Of a stretch of 64,000 bases of DNA, positions 1-9,881 are shown one piece after another (position 1 is the first letter of the stretch; each line of letters starts with the position of its first letter). The notes beneath the pieces are model-generated. The model did no database searches and had not been told where the DNA came from. It saw nothing but the letters and a program-made list of their open reading frames with translations. The stretch spans positions 62,001 to 126,000 of the forward strand of contig NZ_VLKN01000002.1 in assembly GCF_007830035.1 (NCBI RefSeq), read 5' to 3'. A program made the position numbers and the translations under genes. Origin of the DNA: Luteimonas cucumeris. GTDB taxonomy: Bacteria > Pseudomonadota > Gammaproteobacteria > Xanthomonadales > Xanthomonadaceae.

Positions 1-1511
1 TTGGCCCAGCCGCGAAAGGCGATTTCGACGATCAGTTTCGGCTCGACCCAGGTCACCGTGCGCAGGGACAGCGGGATGTGCGGCGGTAGTTCGACGGTGG
101 GCGACTTGCGTTCGAGCTTGCGCAGCGCCGCCGTCAGGCTGCGCAGCGTGGCGTCGTCGAAGCCGGAACCGACCCGTCCCACGTATTTCAGTGCGCCGCC
201 TTCGCGCGTGGCCAGCAGCAGAGAGCCGAAACCGGTGCGCGAACGCCGCGGCGCGGTATATCCCACCACCACGAATTCATCGCTCTGTGCGTGCTTCACC
301 TTCAGCCAGGTGGTGGAGCGGCCGTCGTAATAACGCGCATCGACGTGCTTGCTGATGATGCCTTCCATGCCCTGCCGGCCGCTGGCTTCGAACACTTCCG
401 CACCGTGGCCGACGATGTGTTTGCTGTAGGCAAGCACCGGATCGGCGCCATCCAGCAGGGCTTCCAGCAGTGCCTTGCGCTCGATCAGCCTGGTTTCGGT
501 CAGGTCGACGCCTTCTAGCGCCGGCAGGTCGAACAGGGTGTAACGCAGGACGGCATTGGCCGATCCCTCGATCGTGCGCTGCAATGCCGAGAAGCTGTCC
601 CGACCCTGCGCATCGAGGGCGATCAGTTCGCCATCGAAGTCCGCATCGGATATGCCCAGCGCTTCCAGCGCCGACACGATTTCCGGATAGTCGGCAGTCC
701 AGTCCAGGTTCTTGCGCGAACGCAACCGCGCCTTGCCGTGCTCCACCCTGGCCAGCATCCGGTAGCCGTCCCACTTCAACTCGTGCAGCCAGTCGTCGCC
801 CCTGGGTGGCTCGGCGCGCAGCGTCGCCAGCTGCAAGGGCGGCGGTTTCTTTTCACGTTGCGGGCGGGCGCCTTCGAGCGCCAACGCACGTGCGCGCCAA
901 TCCTGCCTGCGCGCACGTTTGGCTGCCTTTTTCCGGACCGACGGTGTTTTCTTCCGGGCCGTTCGCCCTGCTGTTTTCTTGCGGGCTTTTTTTGGCGCAG
1001 AGATCAGGTCGTCGGCCTCGCCGTCGCGCGCATGTTCGTCCTGGCGTTTGATCAACAGCCACTGGGGCTGGCGCGCAGGCTTGGCGGTACGGACCAGCTT
1101 CCAGGCACCGTTCAGTTTTTCGCCGTGAAGCGAGAAATCGATCTTGCCGGCGGCCAGCGCGGCCAATGGATCGCCATCGGCACTCCACACGCCATGATCG
1201 AACAGGTCGACATGGCCGGCACCGTAATGCCCCTCGGGGATGTCTCCCTCGAAGCTGGCGTAGCTGAGCGGGTGATCCTCCACTTCCACCGCCAGGCGCT
1301 TCTCGCCAGGTCGCAGCGACGGCCCTTTCGGTACCGCCCAACTCTTCAGCGTGCCGTCCATTTCCAGGCGGAAGTCGTAATGCCGCGCGCGGGCATGGTG
1401 CAGTTGCACGACGAAGATGGGACGGTGCCCTCTGCGTCCGGCCCCGGCTTCGCCGGCAGGCTCCGGTGTCTGTCCGAAGCGGCGCTTGCGCGCGTATTCG
1501 TGCAGGCTCAT
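1..1511 (-). CDS. ligD: Multifunctional DNA ligase D (LigD), partial at left edge
   Basis: ATP-dependent ligase of bacterial non-homologous end joining, partner of Ku. It reads from ATG at 1511 leftward for about 503 codons and runs off the window. The N-terminal part is the 3'-phosphoesterase domain, with the signature HHARARHYDFRLE. A Lys/Arg-rich linker follows, then the adenylating ligase domain with motif I (LKWDGYR, Lys being the AMP-accepting residue) and the start of the OB domain. The primase-polymerase domain would lie beyond the edge, giving the phosphoesterase-ligase-polymerase order known from Pseudomonas. It starts 15 bp after the Ku stop codon, so the two are almost certainly co-transcribed. 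No strong Shine-Dalgarno is seen, which fits translational coupling to ku. Confidence 0.95.
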   Translation of the reverse strand, partial: MSLHEYARKRRFGQTPEPAGEAGAGRRGHRPIFVVQLHHARARHYDFRLEMDGTLKSWAVPKGPSLRPGEKRLAVEVEDHPLSYASFEGDIPEGHYGAGHVDLFDHGVWSADGDPLAALAAGKIDFSLHGEKLNGAWKLVRTAKPARQPQWLLIKRQDEHARDGEADDLISAPKKARKKTAGRTARKKTPSVRKKAAKRARRQDWRARALALEGARPQREKKPPPLQLATLRAEPPRGDDWLHELKWDGYRMLARVEHGKARLRSRKNLDWTADYPEIVSALEALGISDADFDGELIALDAQGRDSFSALQRTIEGSANAVLRYTLFDLPALEGVDLTETRLIERKALLEALLDGADPVLAYSKHIVGHGAEVFEASGRQGMEGIISKHVDARYYDGRSTTWLKVKHAQSDEFVVVGYTAPRRSRTGFGSLLLATREGGALKYVGRVGSGFDDATLRSLTAALRKLERKSPTVELPPHIPLSLRTVTWVEPKLIVEIAFRGWA

Positions 1512-1526
1512 GGCTGGACCGGCGGA

Positions 1527-2426
1527 TCAGGCCGATTTGCGCTTGCGTGCCGGCGCCTTGCGTGGCTTGGTTTTCTTCGCGGCCTTGGTCGTCTTCTTGG
1601 CAGCTGACTTCTTCCTGGCCGGCGTGCGCTTGTTGCGGTCGATGCTCTGCTGCAGCAGTGACATGAAGTCGACGACGTTGGTCGCTGCGTTCTCGGCGAC
1701 ATCCTCGGTCTCGTCCGGCTTGGCCACCACGCCCTTGCTCTTCATCCGTTTTTCGATGACTGCGTGCAGTCGCGAGCGGAATTCGTCCTTGTACTGGTCG
1801 GGCGACCACTCCGAGGACATGGCGTCGATCAGCTGCTCGGAAAATTCCTTTTCCTTGGCGGTGATCCGGTATTCCGAAGGCGGGCGCTCCGGAATGTTGT
1901 ACTCCTCCACCTCGACCAGCTCCTGCGGGTAGCGCATCATCAGCAACAGCAATGCGTCGCCCTGCGGCAGTACCGCGCACAGGTGCTCGCGGGTACGAAT
2001 GACGACGCGGGCGATGCCGATCTTGCCGGTGCTGGACAGCGCCTCGCGCAGCAGCACGTAACCCTTCTCGGCTTTCTTGGCCGGCACCAGCACGTAGGGT
2101 TTTTCGAAGTATTGCGGACCGATCGCGCCCGCATCGACGAAGGCTTCCACTTCGATCGCGTCATGGCTTTCCGGCGCTGCCGACTTGATGTCCTCGGGCT
2201 CGAGCACCACGTAACTGCCCTTGTCGTATTCGAAGGCCTTGACGATGTCCTTCCACGCCACTTCCTCGCCGGTCTCGGCGTTGACCCGCTCGTAGCGGAT
2301 CGGCGAATTGTCGCGCGCGTCGAGCATGCGGAACTGGATGTCGGTGCGCTTCTCGCCGGACATCAGCGACACGGGAATGTTCAGCAGGCCAAACGACAGG
2401 GTTCCGCTCCAGACAGGGCGTGCCAT
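1527..2426 (-). CDS. ku: Ku protein (NHEJ end-binding)
   Basis: Homodimeric ring protein that binds DNA double-strand ends and recruits LigD. The start at 2426 is chosen because the protein then begins MARPVWSGTLSFGLLNIPV, the standard bacterial Ku N-terminus, and GGAG lies 6 nt upstream; an in-frame ATG at 2459 has no such support. The 299 residues comprise the Ku core followed by a Lys/Arg/Ala-rich C-terminal tail of about 35 residues, like the extended basic tails of other bacterial Ku proteins that bind DNA. It sits directly upstream of ligD and downstream of the UdgX-type gene on the same strand. Confidence 0.96.
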   Translation of the reverse strand: MARPVWSGTLSFGLLNIPVSLMSGEKRTDIQFRMLDARDNSPIRYERVNAETGEEVAWKDIVKAFEYDKGSYVVLEPEDIKSAAPESHDAIEVEAFVDAGAIGPQYFEKPYVLVPAKKAEKGYVLLREALSSTGKIGIARVVIRTREHLCAVLPQGDALLLLMMRYPQELVEVEEYNIPERPPSEYRITAKEKEFSEQLIDAMSSEWSPDQYKDEFRSRLHAVIEKRMKSKGVVAKPDETEDVAENAATNVVDFMSLLQQSIDRNKRTPARKKSAAKKTTKAAKKTKPRKAPARKRKSA

Positions 2427-2549
2427 CTTTTTCTCCAACAGGCGACATGCGTCGGACAATGTCGTTGTACGACGCCGGCAGTATCGTCAGCGAGACGTGA
2501 TGCGGCTGTTCACCGCGATGTTATTTTTTCGTGAGCGGATCGGGTCGAT

Positions 2550-3272
2550 TCATTTCAGGCGGACGCCGCGCAGCAGCGAGAGATCGTCGACGAAATTGGC
2601 GTAGGCCTCGTGGCGCGCGTCGTCACCGCGCTGGCGCAGCACCCAGGACGGATGCACGGTGGCGAAGGCACGAATGCCATCCGGCAGTGTCTGCCAGACG
2701 CCGCGTTCCTCCATCAGCCGGAACTTGTTGCCGAACACGGCCTTCGCCGCGATCGCGCCCAGGCAGACGATCACGTGCGGCCTGATCGTGGCGAGTTCGC
2801 GCTCGAACCAGATGCGGCAGGCGGCGCGCTCGGACGGATCGGGACTGCGATGCAGGCGCACCTTGCCACGGCGTTCGAACTTGAAATGCTTGACTGCGTT
2901 GGTGACGTAGAAACGCGCGCGCTCCAATCCCAGCTCTTCCAGCGCGCGATCGAACAGTTTGCCCGCGGGTCCGACAAAGGGGCGGCCGCTGAGGTCCTCG
3001 GCGTCGCCGGGCTGCTCGCCCACCACCAGCACGCGTGCATCATCCGGGCCTTCGCCGAACACCGTCTGGGTCGCTGGTTTCCACAAGGGACACCGTCGGC
3101 ATCCGGCCGCGGCGGCGCGCAACGCTGCCAGGCTTTCATCCTCCGGTACCGGTGCCTCGCCCTCGCTCACCGCCACGCGGCGACGCGGCTGCTTCGACGT
3201 CTTCTTGGCGACTTTCCGGCCGGACTTGCGCGTAGCCAAACTGCACTCCGCATCGAGGACGCCGACCATCAT
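2550..3272 (-). CDS. UdgX-type uracil-DNA glycosylase / uracil-DNA crosslinking protein
   Basis: Family-4-like uracil-DNA glycosylase superfamily member, 240 aa. Visible features: motif A GEQPG (residues 85-89), the UdgX-type loop with RRGKVRLHRSP in which His141 matches the histidine that links covalently to the abasic sugar in mycobacterial UdgX, motif HPSWVLR (207-213), and Fe-S type cysteines C58, C61, C152 and C170. The N-terminal 35 residues are basic and probably unstructured. Two ATGs (3272, 3269) follow GCGAGG, so the exact start is uncertain. It lies between lhr and ku on one strand. The UdgX assignment rests on the loop motif; ordinary UDG family 4 is the alternative. Confidence 0.9.
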   Translation of the reverse strand: MMVGVLDAECSLATRKSGRKVAKKTSKQPRRRVAVSEGEAPVPEDESLAALRAAAAGCRRCPLWKPATQTVFGEGPDDARVLVVGEQPGDAEDLSGRPFVGPAGKLFDRALEELGLERARFYVTNAVKHFKFERRGKVRLHRSPDPSERAACRIWFERELATIRPHVIVCLGAIAAKAVFGNKFRLMEERGVWQTLPDGIRAFATVHPSWVLRQRGDDARHEAYANFVDDLSLLRGVRLK

Positions 3273-3386
3273 CCTCGCTGCGAGTCAAAATCTGTTGAAG
3301 AAATGTCCCGACGGCGAAGCCTGTCGCTCCTGCCGTCACCTCCGCACAGCGAGGGGCTCATCAGCTGTGGAATTCGACGCCGCCGC

Positions 3387-6300
3387 CTATGAATCGAGCG
3401 CAGCTACCTGCAATCCCGCGAACACCGGTTCCGGCTCGCGCAGCAGCGCCTTGCGCGCGGCCCGCTGTCCGTCCGCATCCAGCGTCACCAGCCATTCGAT
3501 CTCACCGGCCACCAATGCTGCCAGCGGCAGGCCATCGCGATACAGCACGCGCGACCCGGTCAGTCGCGGCACCTTGTTGCCGGGCAGCACCGTTCCCAGC
3601 AGGTTGAGCGGATCGGTCGCCGACAGACAAACCAGCGCACCGTCGCGCTCGCGCTGGCGGACCTGCCGCATCAGGCCGATCGCCTCGGGCAAGGCGAACT
3701 GTTCGCCCGACAGGCCGGCGATGAAACGGCCGCCACGGATTTCACCGCGCGCTTCCAGGCGATGGTAGACACGCAGCAACTCGCGCCAAGGCGGCAACCA
3801 GGCCGCCTCGCGTTCAAGCAGGCGCCAGCACACCACGCCGTAGCGGCGCAGCAGCACGCGCGCGACATGCTCGACGGCTTCCGTGTCGGGCTTGCTGTCC
3901 GCGCTTGCCGTACCGCGCCGGATCAACGCCCAGCGCCCCGCATCCTCGATGCCGAACAGCGATGCACGTCGACGGCGATGCGGGGAAGCGCTCGGCCGTT
4001 TCGACGCAGGTACCAGCAGCGCGCGCAGGCCGGCATAGCTGTCGCAGTGGACGCGGCCGCGCGCGACCAGTTCGGCCAGCGCGTCCTCCAGTTCGATGCG
4101 CAGCAGGTGCGCGCCTGAAACCAGTTCGTCGAAGAAGGACGCGCCATGTTCGGCGAGATGGTCGGCCACGCGCTGCGCGCGCGAGGACAGTGCATCGTCG
4201 GCCGCGCGCGCCGGCGCCAGCCGCGTCCATGCCGCCGCCTGCCGGCGTGGCAGCAACACGATCGGCGTGGCGCGGACCGGCGTGCTGCCTCGACTGCCGC
4301 TGGTGTCACCGGCACTGACGCGCAGGCGCGTCCACATCGTGCGCCCGGCAGTGCACAGATCGTCCAGCCAGCTGATCGAATAATCGTTGACGCGCGCCGG
4401 CAGCAGTTCGGCTTCCCACGCGGCCGCCGGCGCCTCGAAACCTTCGAGCTGCGCAAGCACTCCTGCCAGGGCTTCCGGCCCGCTGACGCGGGTGCCGCGG
4501 CTGACGCGCTGCCAGTCGAACAGGAAACGCATGAAGTCGCGCGGCTCGACCGGTTCGATCTCGCGACGCAGGCGCTTGAGCGTGTACCGGTGGATGCGGG
4601 CAAGCAGGTGGCGTTCGCACCATTCGTCGGTGTCGACGTGCGGTGTAAAACGACCCTGCATCACATAGCCTTCGCCCTGCAGGCGCAGCAACGCCATCTC
4701 GATGTCCGGCAGCGGCAACGACATCGCCGCGGCAAGCGAGGCGGCCGGCGTCGGACCGAGCCCGGTCAGGCGTGAGCGCAGCAACTCCATCGCTGCGTCT
4801 TCGCGGGTCCAGGCCTGCTGCGCGTATTCGGCCGGGGCTTCGATGAAGGGTTGCAACGCGGCATCCGGGTGCAGTGCCCGCAATTGCGGCAGGCGCTCGG
4901 CGGCGATCCAGAGGCCATGGGTTGCGCTGTCCTCGGCCAACACGAGGCGCGTGGCGCGATGATCCTTCGCCAGTCGATGCAACCAGTCCGACCAGCCCGC
5001 GTTGTCGGTGGCTTCGCGAACGGTGACCACGCCCAGCCCCATCAGCGCTTCATGCATCTCGTCGGCATTGCGCACCTGCGGCCAGGCCTCCTCGCGCACG
5101 GCTTCGATCGCGGCTGCGTCGAGGCGCCCGAGGTCGTCGGCGCTTTGCGGATCGGCATAGCGTCGCGTCTGCACGGCCTGGGTGCGACGTTCTTCCAGCG
5201 GCGCGTCGTCGAGGAAGGCGTAGGGACGCGCATTGAGGGCTTCGGCGGCAAACGGCGAAGGCGCGGTCAGGTCGCGCGCCAGCACCCGTACCTGGCCGGA
5301 CTCGAGTCCGCGCAGCAGTCGCAGCCAGCCGTCGACATCCATCGCTTCATGCAGGCAGTCGTGTAGGGTCTGCGCGACCAGCGGATGGTCCGGCACTTCG
5401 CGCTCGCCGACCAGGTTCTCCGCGCACGCGACCTGGTCGGGGAACACCGTGGCCAGCAGGTCTTCGGACTTCATCCGCTGCAGCTGCGGCGGCACCTTCT
5501 TGCCACCGACGAAACGCGGCAGGGCCAGCGCGGTGGTGGCGTTCCAGCGCCAGCGCGCGCCGAACAACGGTGCGTCCAGCAGGGCCTGGACCAGCACGTC
5601 GCAGGCGGAGGCGGAATGCAGATAGCTGGCCACCTCGATCAGCGGGAAGCTGTGGCTGGTCGACAGCGACAGCACGATCGCGTCCTCGGTCGCCGCCGCC
5701 TGCAGCTCGAAGTTGAACTTGCGGCAGAAACGCTTGCGCAGCGCCAGGCCCCAGGCGCGATTGATGCGGCTGCCGTAGGGCGTGTGGATCACCAGCTGGG
5801 TGCCACCGGTTTCGTCGAAAAAACGCTCCAGGACGATGGTGTCCTGGGTCGGCATTGCACCGAGGGCCGCGATGGTGGCGCCGAGGTAGTCGAGCACCTG
5901 CTGCGCGGCGTCGCGCGGCAGGCCGACCTCGTCGGTAAGCCAGACGTTCGCGACGGCCATGCCCTGCCCCGCGATTCTTTCGGCGACGGCCTCGCGCAGC
6001 CGCGAAACGGAGAACGACAACTCGTCCGTGCGTCCGGGCGCCTCGCCCAGCCAGAATGGAATGCTCGGCGGCGCGCCCTGCGCATCCTCGACGCGGACGC
6101 GGCCCGGCTCGACGCGGATGATGCGGTAGCTGGCATTGCCGAGCTGGAAGATGTCGCCCGACATGCTCTCGATGGCGAAATCCTCGTTGACCGTGCCGAT
6201 GTTCTGCGCCTGCGGCTCCAGGATCACCGTGTAGTCGGCCATGTCCGGGATCGTGCCGCCGGACATCAATGCAGTCATGCGCCCGCCCTTGCGGCCGCGC

Positions 6301-7775
6301 AGTTTCCTGTTGACGGCATCTCGATGGATATAGCCAGCACGGATACCGCGACGCGTGGTGAAACCTTCGGCCAGCATGCGCACGACCGCGTCGTAATCCT
6401 TGCGCGGCAACGCCGCGTACGGCCAGGCGCGGCGCAGCCAGTCATACAGCGCGTCCTCCTCCCATTCCCGGCACGCGACTTCGGCGACGATCTGCTGCGC
6501 CAGCACGTCCAGCGGCGCCACCGGCATCACCAGCGCATCGAGCTCGCCGCGGCGCACGCCGTCGAGCAAGGCGGTGCACTCGACCAGCTCGTCGCGGGTC
6601 TGAGGGAACAGCCGTCCTTTCGGCACGCCACCGACATGGTGGCCGGAACGGCCGACGCGCTGCAGGAACGCGGCGATCGAACGCGGCGAACCGAGCTGGC
6701 AGACCAGGTCGACGTCGCCGATGTCGATGCCCAGCTCCAGCGAGGCGGTCGCCACCAGCACGCGCAATTCGCCGCGCTTGAGGCGTTGTTCGGCATCCAG
6801 TCGCAGTTCCTTGGCGAGGCTGCCGTGGTGCGCGGCGACGGCGTCCTTGCCGAGCTTCTCGCCAAGGTGCCGCGCGGCACGCTCGGCCATGCGCCGCGTG
6901 TTGACGAACACCAGCGTGGTGCTGTGCTGTTCGACCAGTTCGGCAACGCGCGCGTAGACCTGTTCCCACTGGTCGTTGGACATCACCGCGCTGAGCGGCG
7001 TCGGCGGCAGTTCGAGCGCCAGGTCGCGTTGTCGGGTATAGCCGATGTCGACGATCTCGCAATCAGGCACGCCGTCTTTCGACACCGCGGCCGCTCCCAC
7101 CAGGAAACGCGCGACCTCGTCGATCGGCTTTTGCGTCGCCGACAGGCCCACGCGGGTCAGACGTCCGCCGCACAGGGCTTCCAGTCGCTCCAGCGACAGC
7201 GCCAGATGGCTGCCGCGCTTGCTGCCGGCGACGGCGTGGATCTCGTCGACGATGACGGTGCGCACCGGCCCCAGCATCGCGCGTCCGGACTCGGAACCGA
7301 GCAGCACGTACAGCGACTCCGGCGTGGTCACCAGGATGTGCGGCGGCTTGCGTCGCGTCAGCGCGCGCTCGGCCTGCGGGGTATCACCGGTGCGCACGGC
7401 GGTGCGGATCTCGATGTCCGGCAGGCCCATCTTCTCGAGTTCGGCGCGGATGCCCGCCAGCGGCGCCTCGAGATTGATGCGGATGTCGTTGGACAGCGCC
7501 TTCAGCGGCGAAATGTAGACCACGGTGGTCTGGTCAGGCAGCGCCGCCTGCTGCCCCAGCAGGTCCTGCCCGCCCAGTGCCAGCCCCTGCCGCACTAGGT
7601 CGTCGATCGCGGTCATGAACGCGGTCAGCGTCTTGCCCGAGCCGGTCGGCGCCGCGACCAGCGTGTTGCGCCCGCTGCGGATCGCCGGCCACGCGGCCAC
7701 CTGCGCCGGCGTGGGCGCCGGGAATGCGCTGCGGAACCAGTTGGCAACCGCGGGATGAAAGGCTTCTAGTGGCAT
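3387..7775 (-). CDS. lhr: Lhr-family ATP-dependent helicase (long form)
   Basis: Superfamily 2 DNA repair helicase of 1462 aa, close to the roughly 1500 aa of long Lhr proteins rather than the short Lhr-Core. Motifs seen: Walker A APTGSGKT (42-49), DEIH box (177-180), motif III SAT (212-214) and motif [11 protein letters not shown]. The winged-helix and Lhr core domains are followed by a long C-terminal extension, a region reported in E. coli Lhr to carry uracil-DNA glycosylase activity. It ends 114 bp before the UdgX-type gene on the same strand, so two uracil-linked functions are neighbours. No clear Shine-Dalgarno precedes ATG 7775. Confidence 0.95.
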   Translation of the reverse strand: MPLEAFHPAVANWFRSAFPAPTPAQVAAWPAIRSGRNTLVAAPTGSGKTLTAFMTAIDDLVRQGLALGGQDLLGQQAALPDQTTVVYISPLKALSNDIRINLEAPLAGIRAELEKMGLPDIEIRTAVRTGDTPQAERALTRRKPPHILVTTPESLYVLLGSESGRAMLGPVRTVIVDEIHAVAGSKRGSHLALSLERLEALCGGRLTRVGLSATQKPIDEVARFLVGAAAVSKDGVPDCEIVDIGYTRQRDLALELPPTPLSAVMSNDQWEQVYARVAELVEQHSTTLVFVNTRRMAERAARHLGEKLGKDAVAAHHGSLAKELRLDAEQRLKRGELRVLVATASLELGIDIGDVDLVCQLGSPRSIAAFLQRVGRSGHHVGGVPKGRLFPQTRDELVECTALLDGVRRGELDALVMPVAPLDVLAQQIVAEVACREWEEDALYDWLRRAWPYAALPRKDYDAVVRMLAEGFTTRRGIRAGYIHRDAVNRKLRGRKGGRMTALMSGGTIPDMADYTVILEPQAQNIGTVNEDFAIESMSGDIFQLGNASYRIIRVEPGRVRVEDAQGAPPSIPFWLGEAPGRTDELSFSVSRLREAVAERIAGQGMAVANVWLTDEVGLPRDAAQQVLDYLGATIAALGAMPTQDTIVLERFFDETGGTQLVIHTPYGSRINRAWGLALRKRFCRKFNFELQAAATEDAIVLSLSTSHSFPLIEVASYLHSASACDVLVQALLDAPLFGARWRWNATTALALPRFVGGKKVPPQLQRMKSEDLLATVFPDQVACAENLVGEREVPDHPLVAQTLHDCLHEAMDVDGWLRLLRGLESGQVRVLARDLTAPSPFAAEALNARPYAFLDDAPLEERRTQAVQTRRYADPQSADDLGRLDAAAIEAVREEAWPQVRNADEMHEALMGLGVVTVREATDNAGWSDWLHRLAKDHRATRLVLAEDSATHGLWIAAERLPQLRALHPDAALQPFIEAPAEYAQQAWTREDAAMELLRSRLTGLGPTPAASLAAAMSLPLPDIEMALLRLQGEGYVMQGRFTPHVDTDEWCERHLLARIHRYTLKRLRREIEPVEPRDFMRFLFDWQRVSRGTRVSGPEALAGVLAQLEGFEAPAAAWEAELLPARVNDYSISWLDDLCTAGRTMWTRLRVSAGDTSGSRGSTPVRATPIVLLPRRQAAAWTRLAPARAADDALSSRAQRVADHLAEHGASFFDELVSGAHLLRIELEDALAELVARGRVHCDSYAGLRALLVPASKRPSASPHRRRRASLFGIEDAGRWALIRRGTASADSKPDTEAVEHVARVLLRRYGVVCWRLLEREAAWLPPWRELLRVYHRLEARGEIRGGRFIAGLSGEQFALPEAIGLMRQVRQRERDGALVCLSATDPLNLLGTVLPGNKVPRLTGSRVLYRDGLPLAALVAGEIEWLVTLDADGQRAARKALLREPEPVFAGLQVAALDS

Positions 7776-7874
7776 GGGGGACTGTCGCGCCGCGGGATCG
7801 GGGACCGGCGAACCAGAAAGATCGGGGCGATCCGGTTCCGATCAACTCGATATCCGTCGCCGCGTGCCGGAAGC

Positions 7875-8264
7875 CTAGAGCCCGGCGATCTCACCGCGTG
7901 AGACCGACGGCGCCTGCAGGACGTATTCGCGCAGCGCCACCGCCTGGTTGTGCTCGGTATCGCGCGCGCCGTAGACCAGCGTGACCCGGCCGCGCTTCAG
8001 CCATCCGCGCAGTTCGTCGACCGCATCCGGATTGGCGTCGAGTTCGTGCGCATAGCGCCTGCGGAATTCGTCCCAGCGCGCCGGATCATGGCCGAACCAG
8101 GTGCGCAGTGCGGTGCTGGGCGCGATCTCCTTCAGCCAGCCCTGCACTGCGATTTTCTGCCGGCTGACACCGCGCGGCCAGACCCGATCCACCAGCAGGC
8201 GCATGCCGTCATCACCGCTGGCCGGCTCGTAGGCGCGCTTGAGGTGGATGTCGGGTCGATTCAT
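7875..8264 (-). CDS. DUF488 family protein (YeaO-like)
   Basis: A 129-aa soluble protein with the DUF488 pattern: RLLVDRVWPRGVS near the N-terminus, a central acidic region (LRTWFGHDPARWDEFRRRY) and LVYGARDTEHNQA near the C-terminus. The biochemical role of this widespread family is not established. GAGG lies 8 nt before the ATG. It is 99 bp upstream of lhr and 51 bp downstream of the permease on the same strand, so it could be the first gene of the repair block or the last of the permease unit. Confidence 0.9.
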   Translation of the reverse strand: MNRPDIHLKRAYEPASGDDGMRLLVDRVWPRGVSRQKIAVQGWLKEIAPSTALRTWFGHDPARWDEFRRRYAHELDANPDAVDELRGWLKRGRVTLVYGARDTEHNQAVALREYVLQAPSVSRGEIAGL

Positions 8265-8315
8265 GAACCGTGCCTCGTAACAGGCACGACGTGAGCGCCA
8301 GGTGGATCGCGTCGA

Positions 8316-9737
8316 TCAAGCTTCCTGGCCGCGTGCCAGCAGGCTGCTGCGACGTCCGTAGGCCAGGTACGCCACCACGCCGATCGCGTTCCACACCAGG
8401 AACCACAGTTGCGTGCGCTGCGGCAGGCTCCAGAACAGGTACAGGCAGCCGAAAATCGCGATCGGCGCCACCACCCACGCCAGCGGCGTGCGGAACACGC
8501 GCGGGCGGGCCGGGTCGCGCCTGCGCAGCACCAGCAGACACACCGCCACCGCGATGAACGCGGCCAGCGTGCCGGCATTGGCCAGCGCCGCGATTTCGTC
8601 CAGCCGCGCCACGCCGGCCAGCGCCGCCACCAAGGTGGCAGTGAACAAGGTGGTGGCGATCGGCGTACCGGTCCGCGGACTGACCTTGGACAGGCCGCGC
8701 GGCAGCAACCCATCGCGCGACATCACGAAGAAGATGCGGCTCTGCCCGTACAGGAAAGCCAGCAGCACCGTCGGCAGCGCGATCACTGCCGCCGCCGCGA
8801 TGATGGTGGCCGCCTTGCCCTGCCCCAGTTCGCGCAGGATCAGCGCCAGCGGTTCGGGGCTGTTGCCGAACACGGTGTAGCTCATCGCGCCGACCGCCGC
8901 CAACGCCACGACCATGTAGATCAGGGTGCAGCCGATCATCGAACCGACGATGCCGATCGACAGGTCGCGGCCGGGATTCTTGGTTTCTTCCGCCGCCGTG
9001 GAAATCGCATCGAATCCGTAGAAGGCGAAGAAGATGATCGCCGCGGCCGCCATCACGCCGCGCTCGACGCCCTCGGCGTCCATCGACTTGGCAAAGCCAT
9101 ACGGCATGAACGGCTGGGTATTGGCCATATCGAAATGCGGCAGCGCGATGGCGACGAAGATGCCCAGCGCGATGATCTTCAGCACCACCAGCGCCGCGTT
9201 GAGCGTGGCGCTTTCGCGCGTGCCGGCCATCAGCAGCCCGGCTACCACGAACACGATCGCCACGGCTGGCAGGTTGACCACGCCGCCGGCATGCGGCCCG
9301 GCCGTCAGCCACAGCGGCAGGTCCACGCCCAGTCCCTTGAGGAAGCCGACCGCGTAACCGGACCAGCCGACCGCGACGGTACTGACCACCAGCGAGTACT
9401 CCAGGATCAGGCTCCAGCCCACGACCCAAGCGATGGTCTCGCCCAGCACGATGTAGCTGTAGGTGTAGGCGCTGCCGGCGGCCGGCATCATCGTGGCCAT
9501 CTCGGCATAGGCCAGCGCCGCACAGGCGCAGACGATGCCGGCCACCGCGAACGACAGCAGCACGGCGGGGCCTGCCAGGTTCGCGCCGACGCCGATCAGG
9601 GTGTAGATGCCGGTGCCGACGATGGCGCCGATGCCCAGCGCGATCAGGTGCGGCCAGCTGAGCGTCGGTACCAGCCGTCGCCCCTCCTCGTGCACGGTGA
9701 CCTGGTCGATGTCCTTGCGCCGGAGCCATGTCTGCAT
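8316..9737 (-). CDS. APC-superfamily amino acid permease (CAT-like)
   Basis: Inner-membrane amino-acid transporter of 473 aa with about 12 to 14 hydrophobic segments. The first helix carries the APC substrate-binding motif GIGAIVGTGIYTLIG. The sequence resembles cationic amino acid transporters (YfnA/CAT type); actual substrate is unknown. The start at 9737 (MQTWLRRKDI) is preferred because GAGG lies 5 nt upstream and the protein then has a normal short cytoplasmic N-terminus; an in-frame ATG 57 nt further up has no ribosome site. Confidence 0.93.
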   Translation of the reverse strand: MQTWLRRKDIDQVTVHEEGRRLVPTLSWPHLIALGIGAIVGTGIYTLIGVGANLAGPAVLLSFAVAGIVCACAALAYAEMATMMPAAGSAYTYSYIVLGETIAWVVGWSLILEYSLVVSTVAVGWSGYAVGFLKGLGVDLPLWLTAGPHAGGVVNLPAVAIVFVVAGLLMAGTRESATLNAALVVLKIIALGIFVAIALPHFDMANTQPFMPYGFAKSMDAEGVERGVMAAAAIIFFAFYGFDAISTAAEETKNPGRDLSIGIVGSMIGCTLIYMVVALAAVGAMSYTVFGNSPEPLALILRELGQGKAATIIAAAAVIALPTVLLAFLYGQSRIFFVMSRDGLLPRGLSKVSPRTGTPIATTLFTATLVAALAGVARLDEIAALANAGTLAAFIAVAVCLLVLRRRDPARPRVFRTPLAWVVAPIAIFGCLYLFWSLPQRTQLWFLVWNAIGVVAYLAYGRRSSLLARGQEA

Positions 9738-9881
9738 GAAAGCCTCGCATCTGGGCGAATGAGGCGCACATAGTGAGGCATCGGCTACGGGCATGGACAG
9801 TACCCGCCCTATGTGTCGGGACAGTCAGGCTGCCTTTCGATTTCGCCTCGGTGCCCGAATCGAACCGCACAACCCTTCCCG

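Noticed and set aside
5385-7598. Open frame of 737 codons on the plus strand inside lhr
   Set aside because: It is antisense to a clearly conserved helicase; GC-rich codon bias leaves the opposite frame open. No ribosome site and no domain.
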